Part shown: positions 8,764 through 17,495 of the stretch, piece after piece
Numbering within the stretch: the stretch's first letter is position 1
Layout: the number at the start of each line of letters is the position of its first letter
NCBI GenBank assembly: GCA_965222065.1
Contig: OZ244933.1
Location: 310,001 to 374,000, forward strand
Length of the DNA: 64,000 nucleotides
Direction of reading: 5' to 3'
From: GM7GCV1 sp965222065
GTDB lineage: Bacteria; Pseudomonadota; Gammaproteobacteria; Pseudomonadales; GM7GCV1
Translations under genes and position numbers: made by a program
The notes under the pieces: model-generated
What the model saw: the letters and a program-made list of their open reading frames with translations, nothing else
What the model was told of the DNA's origin: nothing
Database searches by the model: none

Positions 8764-9834
8764 ATGAAAATCCATCATTTGCTTACGGCAGCGGTACTTC
8801 TGTCACTTACCGTATCTGCCACTGCGCAAGAATTTTTACCCGTACAAATGCCCAATACGCATGACCGCCGGCTACATTCCGACATCATGGACTATACCTA
8901 TGGTGTCTACGTTACGTTGCCAGACAGCTACGAAGAGAACCCCAACAAAGTCTATCCCAGCGTCTATATGATTGACGGAAACCAGTACTACGTCTTTACC
9001 GGGCAACCCCTGGGCTCTTTGTACTGGACCAATGTCGTCAAAGAGCACATTACCGTGTCCGTAGCCTATACCGCCGATGGTGGCAATCAACGTAGCCGAG
9101 ATTTTCGTACCGATGTCCGGGCTCCTGACTTCGTTCGCTTTTTCCAGGAAGAGCTGATTCCCTTCATCGAGGACAATTATCGAACCTCGGCGCAAGAGCG
9201 TACTCTCTGGGGGCATTCGCTGGGCGGGCAGTTCACCTTGTTCACTATGCTTACTGCGACAGATACCTTTGACAATTACATCGCCTCTGCCCCGGCCGTC
9301 AACGAAGACATCATGAATTTTGAGGCCCGTTATGCGGCCAATCATAATGATATGCCCGTCGATTTTTATCTCGCTTCCGGTGGCCTGGATCATCTGTCCG
9401 TTGGCGGGCGTAAATTTGTCGAACAATTCAGCAGCAGGGATTATCCCAGCCTGAAATTCGATTATGTCTTCCCGGAGCACGAAAACCACGGCACGATCCA
9501 GCCAACGGCTTACATGAACGGGCTTAGAATGGTTCTGGACTCAGCGGTACATCTCCCTGCGGCCGCTTATGAGCGCCTTGCCGGCACATACTCCGATGGC
9601 GAAAACACGTACACCATCAGCTATGACGGCGGTAACTATGTCACCTTTGAAGACGTCCCGTTGAGCTATGGCACGCCACGCACAGAGTGGAGCAAAATCT
9701 ACATCGACGACGAGGGGAACTATTTTCCCAAGGACTGGCCAGGCCAATTTGATTTTGGCGGGGATCCGGATCAGCCTGCCGAGACCTTTTCATTCCAGTG
9801 GAATGGCGAAACCATCACGGCTGTTCGTCAGTAA
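8764..9834 (+). CDS. Secreted alpha/beta hydrolase, esterase-D/enterochelin esterase-like
   Basis: The 356-residue product has a signal peptide (residues 1-21, cleaved after SATA), then an alpha/beta hydrolase domain of the putative-esterase family. The nucleophile elbow is GHSLGG (Ser152); the acid is probably the Asp in ASGGLDHL and the base the His in PEHENHG. Such enzymes cleave siderophore or acyl esters, but the substrate here is not evident. Beyond residue 270 there is an extra beta-rich C-terminal region of about 85 residues (starting YERLAGTYSDGENT) that resembles small lipocalin-like tails appended to secreted hydrolases and peptidases. AGGGGG lies upstream of the ATG. It is monocistronic and convergent with the next gene. 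Confidence 0.85.
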   Translation: MKIHHLLTAAVLLSLTVSATAQEFLPVQMPNTHDRRLHSDIMDYTYGVYVTLPDSYEENPNKVYPSVYMIDGNQYYVFTGQPLGSLYWTNVVKEHITVSVAYTADGGNQRSRDFRTDVRAPDFVRFFQEELIPFIEDNYRTSAQERTLWGHSLGGQFTLFTMLTATDTFDNYIASAPAVNEDIMNFEARYAANHNDMPVDFYLASGGLDHLSVGGRKFVEQFSSRDYPSLKFDYVFPEHENHGTIQPTAYMNGLRMVLDSAVHLPAAAYERLAGTYSDGENTYTISYDGGNYVTFEDVPLSYGTPRTEWSKIYIDDEGNYFPKDWPGQFDFGGDPDQPAETFSFQWNGETITAVRQ

Positions 9835-9849
9835 TAACCCTGACAATAA

Positions 9850-9891
9850 CTGTTACTGATGGTTTTACAGTCCGATAGCCATCAGTAACAG
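9850..9891. repeat. 13-bp perfect inverted repeat between convergent genes
   Basis: CTGTTACTGATGG at 9850-9862 is exactly complementary to CCATCAGTAACAG at 9879-9891, with a 16-base loop. The right arm lies inside the last codons of the minus-strand membrane protein gene and the left arm is just past its stop. It could act as a 3'-end hairpin for both convergent transcripts, although neither side has a good U-tract. Confidence 0.6.
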
Positions 9892-10398
9892 GCTGGTTAA
9901 TGCGCAAACTGCGGCTGACCCCAGCAAGGCACCTCCCAAAAGGAATGTATAGGAGTGCGGCCAAGTTTTTTTCCCTGAGCCGTGCTCAATGGCATAGCGC
10001 CAAATGGCTTTTTTCTGCTCATCCGTAAGTGATCGCCGAGCCATGGCCACAGCGGTCACGATCCCGGCAAGGAACATCGCCACAATACTCACGATCGACG
10101 AGCTGCCGTAATACAGCATGCCTGTGAGCGCGGAAAAATAAATCAGTGTCAGGTAGGCACCAACGGCAGCAAGCTGAAAAGGCCGGGTCACTGGACGGCC
10201 GTGAATTGAAAAGGCAACACCGATCAGAAAACCACTCAGCAGGATAAAAACACCCGCTGCATCCGGATAAACCACACCCAGCAAATACCAGCCAAGCAAT
10301 ATCGGCGCACACCAGATTGAGGCGCCAATAACCGCCGCGATACCCCGCTGGTCCTCGACCAGCTCTTCGCCCAGATGAATGGCTCGCTCTTTTTGCAT
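9865..10398 (-). CDS. Small integral membrane protein of unknown function
   Basis: The 177-residue protein begins with a short hydrophilic acidic segment (MQKERAIHLGEELVEDQRG) and then has about five hydrophobic segments: two between residues 20 and 62, two between 75 and 118, and one near the C-terminus (LLGGALLGSAAVCALTSLLL). I do not recognise a named family. It lies just downstream of the ABC permease gene on the same strand (gap 18 bp), so it could be cotranscribed with the ABC exporter, but a functional link is only a guess. The ATG start is the first in frame. Confidence 0.75.
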   Translation of the reverse strand: MQKERAIHLGEELVEDQRGIAAVIGASIWCAPILLGWYLLGVVYPDAAGVFILLSGFLIGVAFSIHGRPVTRPFQLAAVGAYLTLIYFSALTGMLYYGSSSIVSIVAMFLAGIVTAVAMARRSLTDEQKKAIWRYAIEHGSGKKTWPHSYTFLLGGALLGSAAVCALTSLLLMAIGL

Positions 10399-10416
10399 GC
10401 CTTTAGTTGTAACGAA

Positions 10417-12906
10417 TCACCCCAGTGCGCGCAAGGATTTAAGTGGCGGCGTGGTGACCAGTGGGTAGCTTCGCATCAACCCCATAGCACTGACGATCAG
10501 GGCGCCGGCGATGGGTCCGAAAATCCATATCCAGCCATAAAGCACCAGATCCATATTAAAGACAAAATATTGCAAGGCAAAAACAGCGATTTGTGCCCCC
10601 AGCGCGCCAACCAGACCGGCCATAAAGCCCATAAAGCCGAATTCCAGAAACAGCGCGCCCAGTACCACCTTGCGGGAACTGCCCAGGGTTCGAAGTACCG
10701 CCGACTCCTGCGCGCGCTCATCAAAGCTGGTGGCAATGGCCGCAAACAACACCAATATCCCGCAGGCAAGCACCAGCAAGAGCATCATTTCCAGCCCCAT
10801 ACTGACCTGGTCGATCACCGTGCGAATGCGGTTAATAATCTCATCCAGAGCCACCACCAGAATGGTGGGATATTCCGACAGCAGGTCGTTAATAAACAGT
10901 TTGTCTTCGCGCTCCAGATAAGCACTGGTGATCCAGTTCGGAGAAAAATCCTCCAGCACTCCTTCGGGAAAGATAATGAAGAAATTGGGTTTCATGCTGT
11001 CCCAGTCCACGGTACGTAAACTGGTCAGCTCGGCCTCGACCTCAATTCCGCCCAGACTAAAGGTGAACATGTCTCCCAGTTCCACGCCCAATTGGCCGGC
11101 AACCTCTTCTTCCATGGAAAACTCGGCCTTGCCGGGTTCGGTCCACCATTCGCCGGCGACAATTTCATTGGAATCGGGCAGTTGCATGGCCCAGGTGAGG
11201 TTAACCTCGCGATCCAGTCCATCGGCCTGATCTAGCCTTTCTTCCAGAATCATCTCGCCGTTTTGCTTGATCAGGCGGCCACGCACCATGGGATACCATT
11301 CGGCACTTTCCAGTTGATGGCTGGCCAGCATGTCCTGAACAGGCTCCACTTCATAGGGAGCCACATTGACCAGGAAGTGGTTCGGGGCATCCTCTGGAAG
11401 TTGTAGCTGCCAATCCTGAAGCAAGGAAGTGCGCATGCTGATCATGACCAGCAGCAACATGATGGTGAAGGAAAAGGCGATCATTTGAATAATCGACTGC
11501 CATTTTCTTCGCCAGAGATTGCCTATCGATAACCGGAAGATACTGCCTGCACGTGTTGCCCAGCGTTTGAATAAAATCATCAAACCATAGGCCATACCAC
11601 CGAGTACAAGTGCCACCACCGCGGCCCCACCAATAAAGGAAAAGGTCATCAGCAGGCTGGCGCTGTAGAAAAACAGAATACCCACCAACATGGCTACCCC
11701 GGCGATCACCCTCTCGCTGATGCTAAGGGCACTAGTGGGCAAATCCCGCCGCAGGACTCTCAATGGTTCAATACCTGGCAAATGCCACATGGCGGGCAGC
11801 GCAAAGCCCATTAGGCAGAAAACCCCGGTCATGGAAGCAACCAGATAAGGGCCCATACCGGCCGCCGGCAAGCCCCCGGGCAAGAGTTCCTGTATCGACC
11901 AGAGCAGGAAATGATGAATGGCTACGCCCAGTACCAGGCCGATCAACGTGCAAAGAATTCCGAGAATGGCAATCTGGCGAAACAGAATGGAACGGATACG
12001 CGAGGCGGAAAGCCCCCAGCTTTTCATCAGGGCAATACTGTCTTTGTGGCGTTCTGCGTATCGTTGGCTGGAAAGCGCCAGGGCAATAGCCGCCAGAAGC
12101 ACGCCGACGGTTCCTGCCAGTAACAGGAAGCTGCGACCGCGCTCCAGGGCATTTTGCAGCCGTTCTTCGGATTCTTCCGGCAAGTGATAATGCAGATGCT
12201 CGTTGTAATCTTCGTTGATGATGCTGTCCAGCCAGTCCTGATAGGCCTGAACCTGCTCATCTTCACCCGCGACCAGCATATGGTAGCTAACCCGGCTGCC
12301 CGGCTGGACGACACCCGTCGCTGCCAGGTCGTTGGCATTAATCATGACCCGGGCACCCATGACCGAAAAGCCGCTACCGCGATCGGGCTCACTGATAATC
12401 ACTTTGGTGACAGGCAGTTCCAGGTTGCCGACTTCGATAGACTCGCCCAATTCCATGTCCATGATCGGCAAAAGCCGCTCCTCTACCCAGGCTTCGCCGG
12501 CACGGGGGCCTTCATCTGTCTGGACCCAGGTGGAATCATCCGGGGCGAAAGGCACATCCGTAACTGTTAACTCGCCCCGCAATGGGTAAAGGTCACCGAC
12601 GGCTTTTACTGTTCCCAGATGCGTGTGATCGTCCCGAAAAATCATGGAGCTAAACGACGTGGACTCTGCCGTCAGCAGTCCAAGTTCTTCGGCCTTGTCC
12701 CAATAAAGCGGTGGAACCTCAATACTGGAGTGAATAATCAGATCCGAAGCGATAAAGCCACTGGCTTCCCGCGACAACCCGCTCTGTACCCGCTCGGCCA
12801 GAATTGCCACGCCGGCGACAACTGCCACGGCCAGCACCAGTGATGCGGCAATCAGACTGAGCTGCCCTCCCTTCCAGTCTCGCCAAAGCAGCTTTAATTC
12901 AAGCAT
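10417..12906 (-). CDS. ABC transporter permease, FtsX/YbbP type
   Basis: The 829-residue permease corresponds to the YbbP half of the YbbA-YbbP exporter found next to tesA in many gammaproteobacteria. A transmembrane helix near residues 17-37 (LSLIAASLVLAVAVVAGVAI) is followed by a large periplasmic domain, a first FtsX-type three-helix block at about 260-390, more helices, a second periplasmic domain, and a final FtsX block near the C-terminus. Family members are type VII (MacB-like) systems that transmit mechanical force or move lipids or peptides; the substrate is unknown. I chose the ATG at 12906, which overlaps the end of the ATPase gene by 8 bp, over an upstream TTG. The overlap implies coupled translation. 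Confidence 0.92.
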   Translation of the reverse strand: MLELKLLWRDWKGGQLSLIAASLVLAVAVVAGVAILAERVQSGLSREASGFIASDLIIHSSIEVPPLYWDKAEELGLLTAESTSFSSMIFRDDHTHLGTVKAVGDLYPLRGELTVTDVPFAPDDSTWVQTDEGPRAGEAWVEERLLPIMDMELGESIEVGNLELPVTKVIISEPDRGSGFSVMGARVMINANDLAATGVVQPGSRVSYHMLVAGEDEQVQAYQDWLDSIINEDYNEHLHYHLPEESEERLQNALERGRSFLLLAGTVGVLLAAIALALSSQRYAERHKDSIALMKSWGLSASRIRSILFRQIAILGILCTLIGLVLGVAIHHFLLWSIQELLPGGLPAAGMGPYLVASMTGVFCLMGFALPAMWHLPGIEPLRVLRRDLPTSALSISERVIAGVAMLVGILFFYSASLLMTFSFIGGAAVVALVLGGMAYGLMILFKRWATRAGSIFRLSIGNLWRRKWQSIIQMIAFSFTIMLLLVMISMRTSLLQDWQLQLPEDAPNHFLVNVAPYEVEPVQDMLASHQLESAEWYPMVRGRLIKQNGEMILEERLDQADGLDREVNLTWAMQLPDSNEIVAGEWWTEPGKAEFSMEEEVAGQLGVELGDMFTFSLGGIEVEAELTSLRTVDWDSMKPNFFIIFPEGVLEDFSPNWITSAYLEREDKLFINDLLSEYPTILVVALDEIINRIRTVIDQVSMGLEMMLLLVLACGILVLFAAIATSFDERAQESAVLRTLGSSRKVVLGALFLEFGFMGFMAGLVGALGAQIAVFALQYFVFNMDLVLYGWIWIFGPIAGALIVSAMGLMRSYPLVTTPPLKSLRALG

Positions 12907-13564
12907 CGCTGGTGATTTCTCCGGCTTCAATAACCAGTTGTCGCTGACAACGTTCGGCCAGACGTGTTTCGTGAGTTACCAGAACCAGGGTGGCGCCCTC
13001 CTCCGAATTAAGTTTAAACAACAGATCACTGACCTTCTCACCGGTCTTGGCATCCAGATTGCCTGTGGGTTCATCGGCAAAAAGTATGGTGGGTTTGCAG
13101 GCAAATGCCCTGGCCAGGGCCACTCGCTGCTGTTCGCCCCCGGATAACTGCCGTGGGTAATGGTCGTAGCGTTCTGCCAGACCAACCCGGTCAAGATACA
13201 TTTTGGCGTCTTCAATCGCTTCGTTATCCCCGCGCAATTCCAGTGGCAGGGCAACGTTTTCCAGGGCACTCAGACCCGGCAAAAGCTGAAATGTCTGAAA
13301 GACAAACCCCACCAGTTCCGAGCGGACCTTGGCTCGTTCCTCTTCATCCATATCAGTAATGCAGTACTGGTCGAGATAAATCTTTCCGGACGTGGGCATA
13401 TCGAGACCGGCAATCAGGCCCAACAAGGTAGATTTGCCGGCACCGGAAGGGCCAATAATGGCGACACTCTGTCCGGCCTCAATGTCCAGGTTAATATTTT
13501 TTAACAGCTCTAGTTTGCCGTCGTTGGTTTCGACGGTCTTGCAAAGGGATTTTGTTGTTATCAT
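12899..13564 (-). CDS. ABC transporter ATP-binding protein, YbbA/LolD type
   Basis: This 221-residue ATPase has Walker A GPSGAGKS (residues 38-45), the Q-loop in GFVFQTFQLLPGL, the ABC signature LSGGEQQR, Walker B ILFADEPTGNLDA and the switch His in LVTHE. The ADEPTGNLD form places it in the MacB/LolD/FtsE group. It partners the permease gene that follows with an 8-bp overlap. It is divergent from tesA (93 bp between starts), the same arrangement as E. coli tesA-ybbA-ybbP. The substrate is not known from sequence. Confidence 0.95.
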   Translation of the reverse strand: MITTKSLCKTVETNDGKLELLKNINLDIEAGQSVAIIGPSGAGKSTLLGLIAGLDMPTSGKIYLDQYCITDMDEEERAKVRSELVGFVFQTFQLLPGLSALENVALPLELRGDNEAIEDAKMYLDRVGLAERYDHYPRQLSGGEQQRVALARAFACKPTILFADEPTGNLDAKTGEKVSDLLFKLNSEEGATLVLVTHETRLAERCQRQLVIEAGEITSDA

Positions 13565-13657
13565 GCAGACTAATTTCGTTTAGGACGTCTCCGGGAGAAC
13601 CAATCATCCCCGGCATTCGTAGGTTTTGATACTAGCAGCACTTTTTACGTAACGGCC

Positions 13658-14269
13658 ATGAAGATTGTTTCATTTTGTATCGCTTTTATTTGTACATTAT
13701 TGGCTTCCTCGCCTGTTTTTGCCGACCGTATTATGGTTTTGGGCGACAGTCTGAGCGCGGCACATGACATTCCCTGGGATTCGGGCTGGGTGCAATTACT
13801 GACCGAGGAGCTCGAAGGTGAGCACGAGGTCATTAACGCCAGCGTCAGCGGTGAAGCTACTGGAGGTGGCCTGGCCCGAGTCCAGACCTTGCTGGAAACC
13901 CATGATCCTGACTGGGTCATCATTGAGCTTGGTGGTAACGATGGGCTGCGCGGTTACCCGCTAAACGTCATAGAGAATAACCTGATCCAGATTGGCAAAA
14001 TGGTGAAACGCTGGGGCGCGAAACCCATTTATTTCGGTATTCGTATCCCGCCAAACTATGGTGATCGCTACAGCAATGCCTTTGCCGCCCTCTTCCCTTC
14101 GGTTTCTGAAGAGATGGGTGCGCCCTTCCTGAACCTGTATCAGGAAGAAATAGCCACGAATCCGGACATGATGCTGGATGATGGTATCCATCCCAATGAA
14201 GCGGCCCAGCCATTGATCAAGGACTATGTTCTGGATTTTCTGAAGCCGCTTCTGTCGGGAAGCAATTAA
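13658..14269 (+). CDS. tesA: Periplasmic acyl-CoA thioesterase I / lysophospholipase (SGNH)
   Basis: TesA is a periplasmic SGNH hydrolase with thioesterase, arylesterase and lysophospholipase activity. The 203-residue product has a signal peptide (residues 1-22, ending PVFA) followed by block I GDSLS with nucleophile Ser31, block III GGND (Asn94) and block V DGIHPN with Asp175 and His178. These positions agree with the E. coli enzyme. It is divergent from the YbbA-type ATPase gene, which supports the assignment. It ends 37 bp before the convergent recJ. Confidence 0.95.
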   Translation: MKIVSFCIAFICTLLASSPVFADRIMVLGDSLSAAHDIPWDSGWVQLLTEELEGEHEVINASVSGEATGGGLARVQTLLETHDPDWVIIELGGNDGLRGYPLNVIENNLIQIGKMVKRWGAKPIYFGIRIPPNYGDRYSNAFAALFPSVSEEMGAPFLNLYQEEIATNPDMMLDDGIHPNEAAQPLIKDYVLDFLKPLLSGSN

Positions 14270-14283
14270 AACCCTTGTTTTAA

Positions 14284-14308
14284 AGAGTCAGCCTGACTGG
14301 CTTACTCT
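14284..14308. terminator. Hairpin between convergent tesA and recJ
   Basis: AGAGTCAGCC and GGCTTACTCT form a 10-bp stem with one mismatch and a 5-base loop, right at the recJ stop codon. There is no strong U-tract on either side, so it is either a weak terminator or a 3'-end stabilising hairpin. Confidence 0.4.
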
Positions 14309-16052
14309 AACAGGTTTGCATGGGTTCTGCGTAAACCAGCTGAAGCTGCAGGGTTTCGTTCCCTCGAAATCGGTTGATGCCCAGACGATACACAGCGTTT
14401 ATACGCCCCTGATCCAGCTCCAGAAACTCTGCCGGGGCGTTAAACCAGATAGCATCCAGTACCTGGGCTGTATTCATCTCACCAAGTTGCAGCTTCAGGT
14501 GCTTTTCCTTCAGGCAGCGGCTGTCCAGCACCTCAAACTGCCCCTGAAACTGTGGCTCGGGAATCCCCTGCCCCCAGGGCAGAAGGGTTTCCAGCTGAGC
14601 GGCAAAGGAGAGATTGAATTCTGACTCGTCCAGTTCACCATCCGTCCAGACAACAGATTCCAGGTCATCTTCATTCACCATATCCCTGACTGCCTGGTCA
14701 AAGGCTTCTGAAAATGTTTTAAAGTCTGTGGCAGAAATACTGAGTCCGGCTGCCATGGCATGACCGCCGAACTTGCTGATAAGCCCCGGGTTTTGGCTGT
14801 GTATCCGCTCAAGACAGTCACGGATATGTAACCCGGGGATAGAGCGCGCCGAGCCCTTGAGCTCCAACCCGTCGTCGGAAGGCGCAAAGGCAATCACCGG
14901 ACGATGTATGCTGTCTTTAATGCGTGCAGCAACCAGACCCACCAGTCCCTGGTGCCAGTTCTTTTCAAAACAGCAATACCCCCATGGGAGATCCGATACC
15001 TTTTGATCCAGACCTATAGTATCCAGGCTTTGTTCTGCATCGGCCTGCATCTGGTCCTGTATCTGACGCCTTTCCAGATTGATCTGGTGTAAATCCAGGG
15101 CGCACCTATGGGCTGTTGCGGGATCATCTGCCAACAAGCACAGAATACCTTCGGTGATATCATCCAGTCGGCCCGCGGCGTTAATACGTGGTCCAACAGC
15201 AAAGCCAAGATCGGCAGAGCTGGCTCGCCCGATCTCCCTGCCCGATATTTCCAGCAACGCCCGAATACCCGGATTCCCCTGCCCTGACTGCACAAGTTTT
15301 AAACCCTGGCCGACGAGTATTCGATTAAGCCGGTCCAGTGGAACCAGGTCCGCCACGGTTCCCAGCGCCACAATATCCAGGTATTTCTCCAACCGGGGTT
15401 CCTGTCTTCCGCTTTGTCCAAACCAGTCTATTTCCCGTAGTCTGGCCCTTAGGGCTATCAACACATAGAACACCACACCCACGCCTGCCAGGTTTTTACA
15501 GGGGAAAAGACACCCGGGCTGGTTCGGATTCACAATGGCATCGGCTTCGGGAAGTTGGGAACCGGGAAGGTGGTGATCGGTGACCAGCACCTGAATCCCC
15601 CTGGTCTTTGCTGCCGCGACGCCCTCCAGGCTGGAAATACCATTATCAACCGTAATAATCAGGTCAGGATGGCGCTCGGCAGCCAGATCAACCAACTGGG
15701 GTGACAAGCCATAGCCGAAGTCAAAACGATTGGGTACCAGGAAGTCGATGTTCTGCAGCCCCATATCACGCAGTACACGAATAATAAGGGCAGTCGCTGT
15801 GGCACCGTCGGCGTCATAATCACCGCAAATAAGTACCGATTTCTGCTCGAACAGTGCGCTCTCAAGCAATTCAACGGCAGCACCAATACCGCTTAGCTGA
15901 TAAGGAGACTCAAGCAAGGAAAGCCGATGGTCCAGTTCCTGGTCAGACCGGATTCCACGTGACACCAGCACTCGTTTTAAGGTGGCCGGAAATGGTTGCT
16001 CAAAACGCGCTGCATCCGGATCAAATGAGCGCGTCTTGAGTCGGGGCTTCAT
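14307..16052 (-). CDS. recJ: Single-stranded-DNA-specific 5'-3' exonuclease RecJ
   Basis: RecJ degrades single-stranded DNA in RecF-pathway recombination and mismatch repair. The 581 residues match the E. coli length. DHH-domain motifs are visible in order: CGDYDADGATATAL (residues about 75-88), the DNG of IITVDNGI, and VTDHHLPG. The DHHA1 domain shows FGGHAMAAGLSIS near residue 430, and a C-terminal OB domain follows. It is the last gene of the minus-strand xerD-dsbC-hom-thrC-recJ series, 23 bp after thrC. Confidence 0.97.
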   Translation of the reverse strand: MKPRLKTRSFDPDAARFEQPFPATLKRVLVSRGIRSDQELDHRLSLLESPYQLSGIGAAVELLESALFEQKSVLICGDYDADGATATALIIRVLRDMGLQNIDFLVPNRFDFGYGLSPQLVDLAAERHPDLIITVDNGISSLEGVAAAKTRGIQVLVTDHHLPGSQLPEADAIVNPNQPGCLFPCKNLAGVGVVFYVLIALRARLREIDWFGQSGRQEPRLEKYLDIVALGTVADLVPLDRLNRILVGQGLKLVQSGQGNPGIRALLEISGREIGRASSADLGFAVGPRINAAGRLDDITEGILCLLADDPATAHRCALDLHQINLERRQIQDQMQADAEQSLDTIGLDQKVSDLPWGYCCFEKNWHQGLVGLVAARIKDSIHRPVIAFAPSDDGLELKGSARSIPGLHIRDCLERIHSQNPGLISKFGGHAMAAGLSISATDFKTFSEAFDQAVRDMVNEDDLESVVWTDGELDESEFNLSFAAQLETLLPWGQGIPEPQFQGQFEVLDSRCLKEKHLKLQLGEMNTAQVLDAIWFNAPAEFLELDQGRINAVYRLGINRFRGNETLQLQLVYAEPMQTC

Positions 16053-16075
16053 TGAAATATCTGCAAAAACCCGGG

Positions 16076-17473
16076 TTACTGGCGAATATTGGCGACCATA
16101 TATTCCTGGACCTTGTCCAGATCGCCCGAGATAACTTCGTAGGCCTCTTCGCGTTCAAACAGGTCTTCCATGTGATGCGGCAGTGCCGGATCATAGCTAA
16201 AGCCCGCCTTGCGCACAGCCTCGGGAAATTTGGCCGGATGTGCAGTGGCCAGGCAAACCATGGGGATTGCGCCGGCCTGGTACTTGCGACCGGCTGCGAC
16301 ACCGATAGCCGTATGCGGATCGAGCAGATATTCTGTCTTTTCAAACTCATCCCGAATGACATCAATCATTTCATCATCACTTAAACGGTAACTGCCAAAC
16401 AGTGTGCGTGCGCGCTTGAGGGCCAGAGTGCTCAGTTTCAGGCTACCCTTCTCCTTGAGGTTAGCCATCAGTTCGGCAATTGCTTCGGCATCGCCTTCGT
16501 ACAGGTCAAACAGCATGCGTTCAAAATTGCTGGAGATCATGATATCCATGCTCGGCGACAAACTGTGAACCAGCGGATGCAGGCTGTAATCGTTGTCGCT
16601 AATGCAGCGATGCAATATATCATTGGCATTGGTCGCGACCACCAGCCGGTCAATGGGCAGGCCCATTTTGCTGGCAAGGTAACCGGCAAAGATATCGCCA
16701 AAGTTACCCGTTGGTACCGAATAGGACACCGGCCGATCCGGCCCACCTAGCGCCACGGCCGAATAAAAGTAGTAGACGATCTGGGCCATGATTCGCGCCC
16801 AGTTAATCGAGTTCACCGCCACCAGCTGGCGACCGTCTGGCAAAAAGGCCTGATTGGCAAAACTGGTTTTTACCATGTTCTGGCAATCATCAAAATTCCC
16901 TTCCAGCGCTATATTGCGGACATTGTCTGCAATGACTGTTGTCATCTGGCGTCGCTGTACCTCGGACACCCTCTGGTTTGGGTGGAGAATAAAAATATCA
17001 ACGTTATCGCAACGTCGGCAGCCTTCAATCGCGGCCGAGCCCGTATCGCCGGATGTCGCTCCCATAATCACCACTTTCTGGTTGCGGCGCTTGAGAATCA
17101 GGTCGAGCAAACGGCCCAAAAACTGGAGAGCAAAATCCTTGAATGCCAGGGTTGGCCCGTGAAACAGCTCCAGAACCCACAGGTTCTGGTCAAGCTGGAC
17201 CATGGGCGCAACTGCACTGTGACGGAAGTCAGCGTAACTCTCCTCGATCAGGGTCTGAAGCTCCTGGTCGCTGATGGCATCGGCTACAAAGGGCTTCATC
17301 ACTTCAAAAGCGACTTCTTCATAGCGCATGCCTGCAAAAGAGCGGATTTTTTCCGCGCTGAATTTGGGTAATTCCTTGGGTACATACAGCCCCCCGTCAG
17401 AGGCCATGCCAGCCAGTACGGCGTCTTCGAAACCAAGCTCGGGCGCTTGCCCTCGTGTGCTTTGATAGATCAC
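16076..17473 (-). CDS. thrC: Threonine synthase
   Basis: ThrC is a PLP enzyme that converts O-phosphohomoserine to threonine. The 465-residue protein starts MIYQSTRGQAPELGFEDAVL, as is usual for proteobacterial ThrC. It carries the PLP lysine in HGPTLAFKDFALQFLG and the phosphate-binding loop GATSGDTGSAA. The start is GTG with GGAG about 10 bases upstream. It follows hom by 22 bp, so the two last threonine-branch genes are cotranscribed. thrB (homoserine kinase) is not adjacent, as in Pseudomonas. Confidence 0.97.
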   Translation of the reverse strand: MIYQSTRGQAPELGFEDAVLAGMASDGGLYVPKELPKFSAEKIRSFAGMRYEEVAFEVMKPFVADAISDQELQTLIEESYADFRHSAVAPMVQLDQNLWVLELFHGPTLAFKDFALQFLGRLLDLILKRRNQKVVIMGATSGDTGSAAIEGCRRCDNVDIFILHPNQRVSEVQRRQMTTVIADNVRNIALEGNFDDCQNMVKTSFANQAFLPDGRQLVAVNSINWARIMAQIVYYFYSAVALGGPDRPVSYSVPTGNFGDIFAGYLASKMGLPIDRLVVATNANDILHRCISDNDYSLHPLVHSLSPSMDIMISSNFERMLFDLYEGDAEAIAELMANLKEKGSLKLSTLALKRARTLFGSYRLSDDEMIDVIRDEFEKTEYLLDPHTAIGVAAGRKYQAGAIPMVCLATAHPAKFPEAVRKAGFSYDPALPHHMEDLFEREEAYEVISGDLDKVQEYMVANIRQ

Positions 17474-17495
17474 TTGCTTATATCTCCAATCTCAC

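Noticed and set aside
10375..11019. 214-codon open frame on the plus strand
   Set aside because: Antisense to the ABC permease gene and rich in His/Gln with no recognisable domain.
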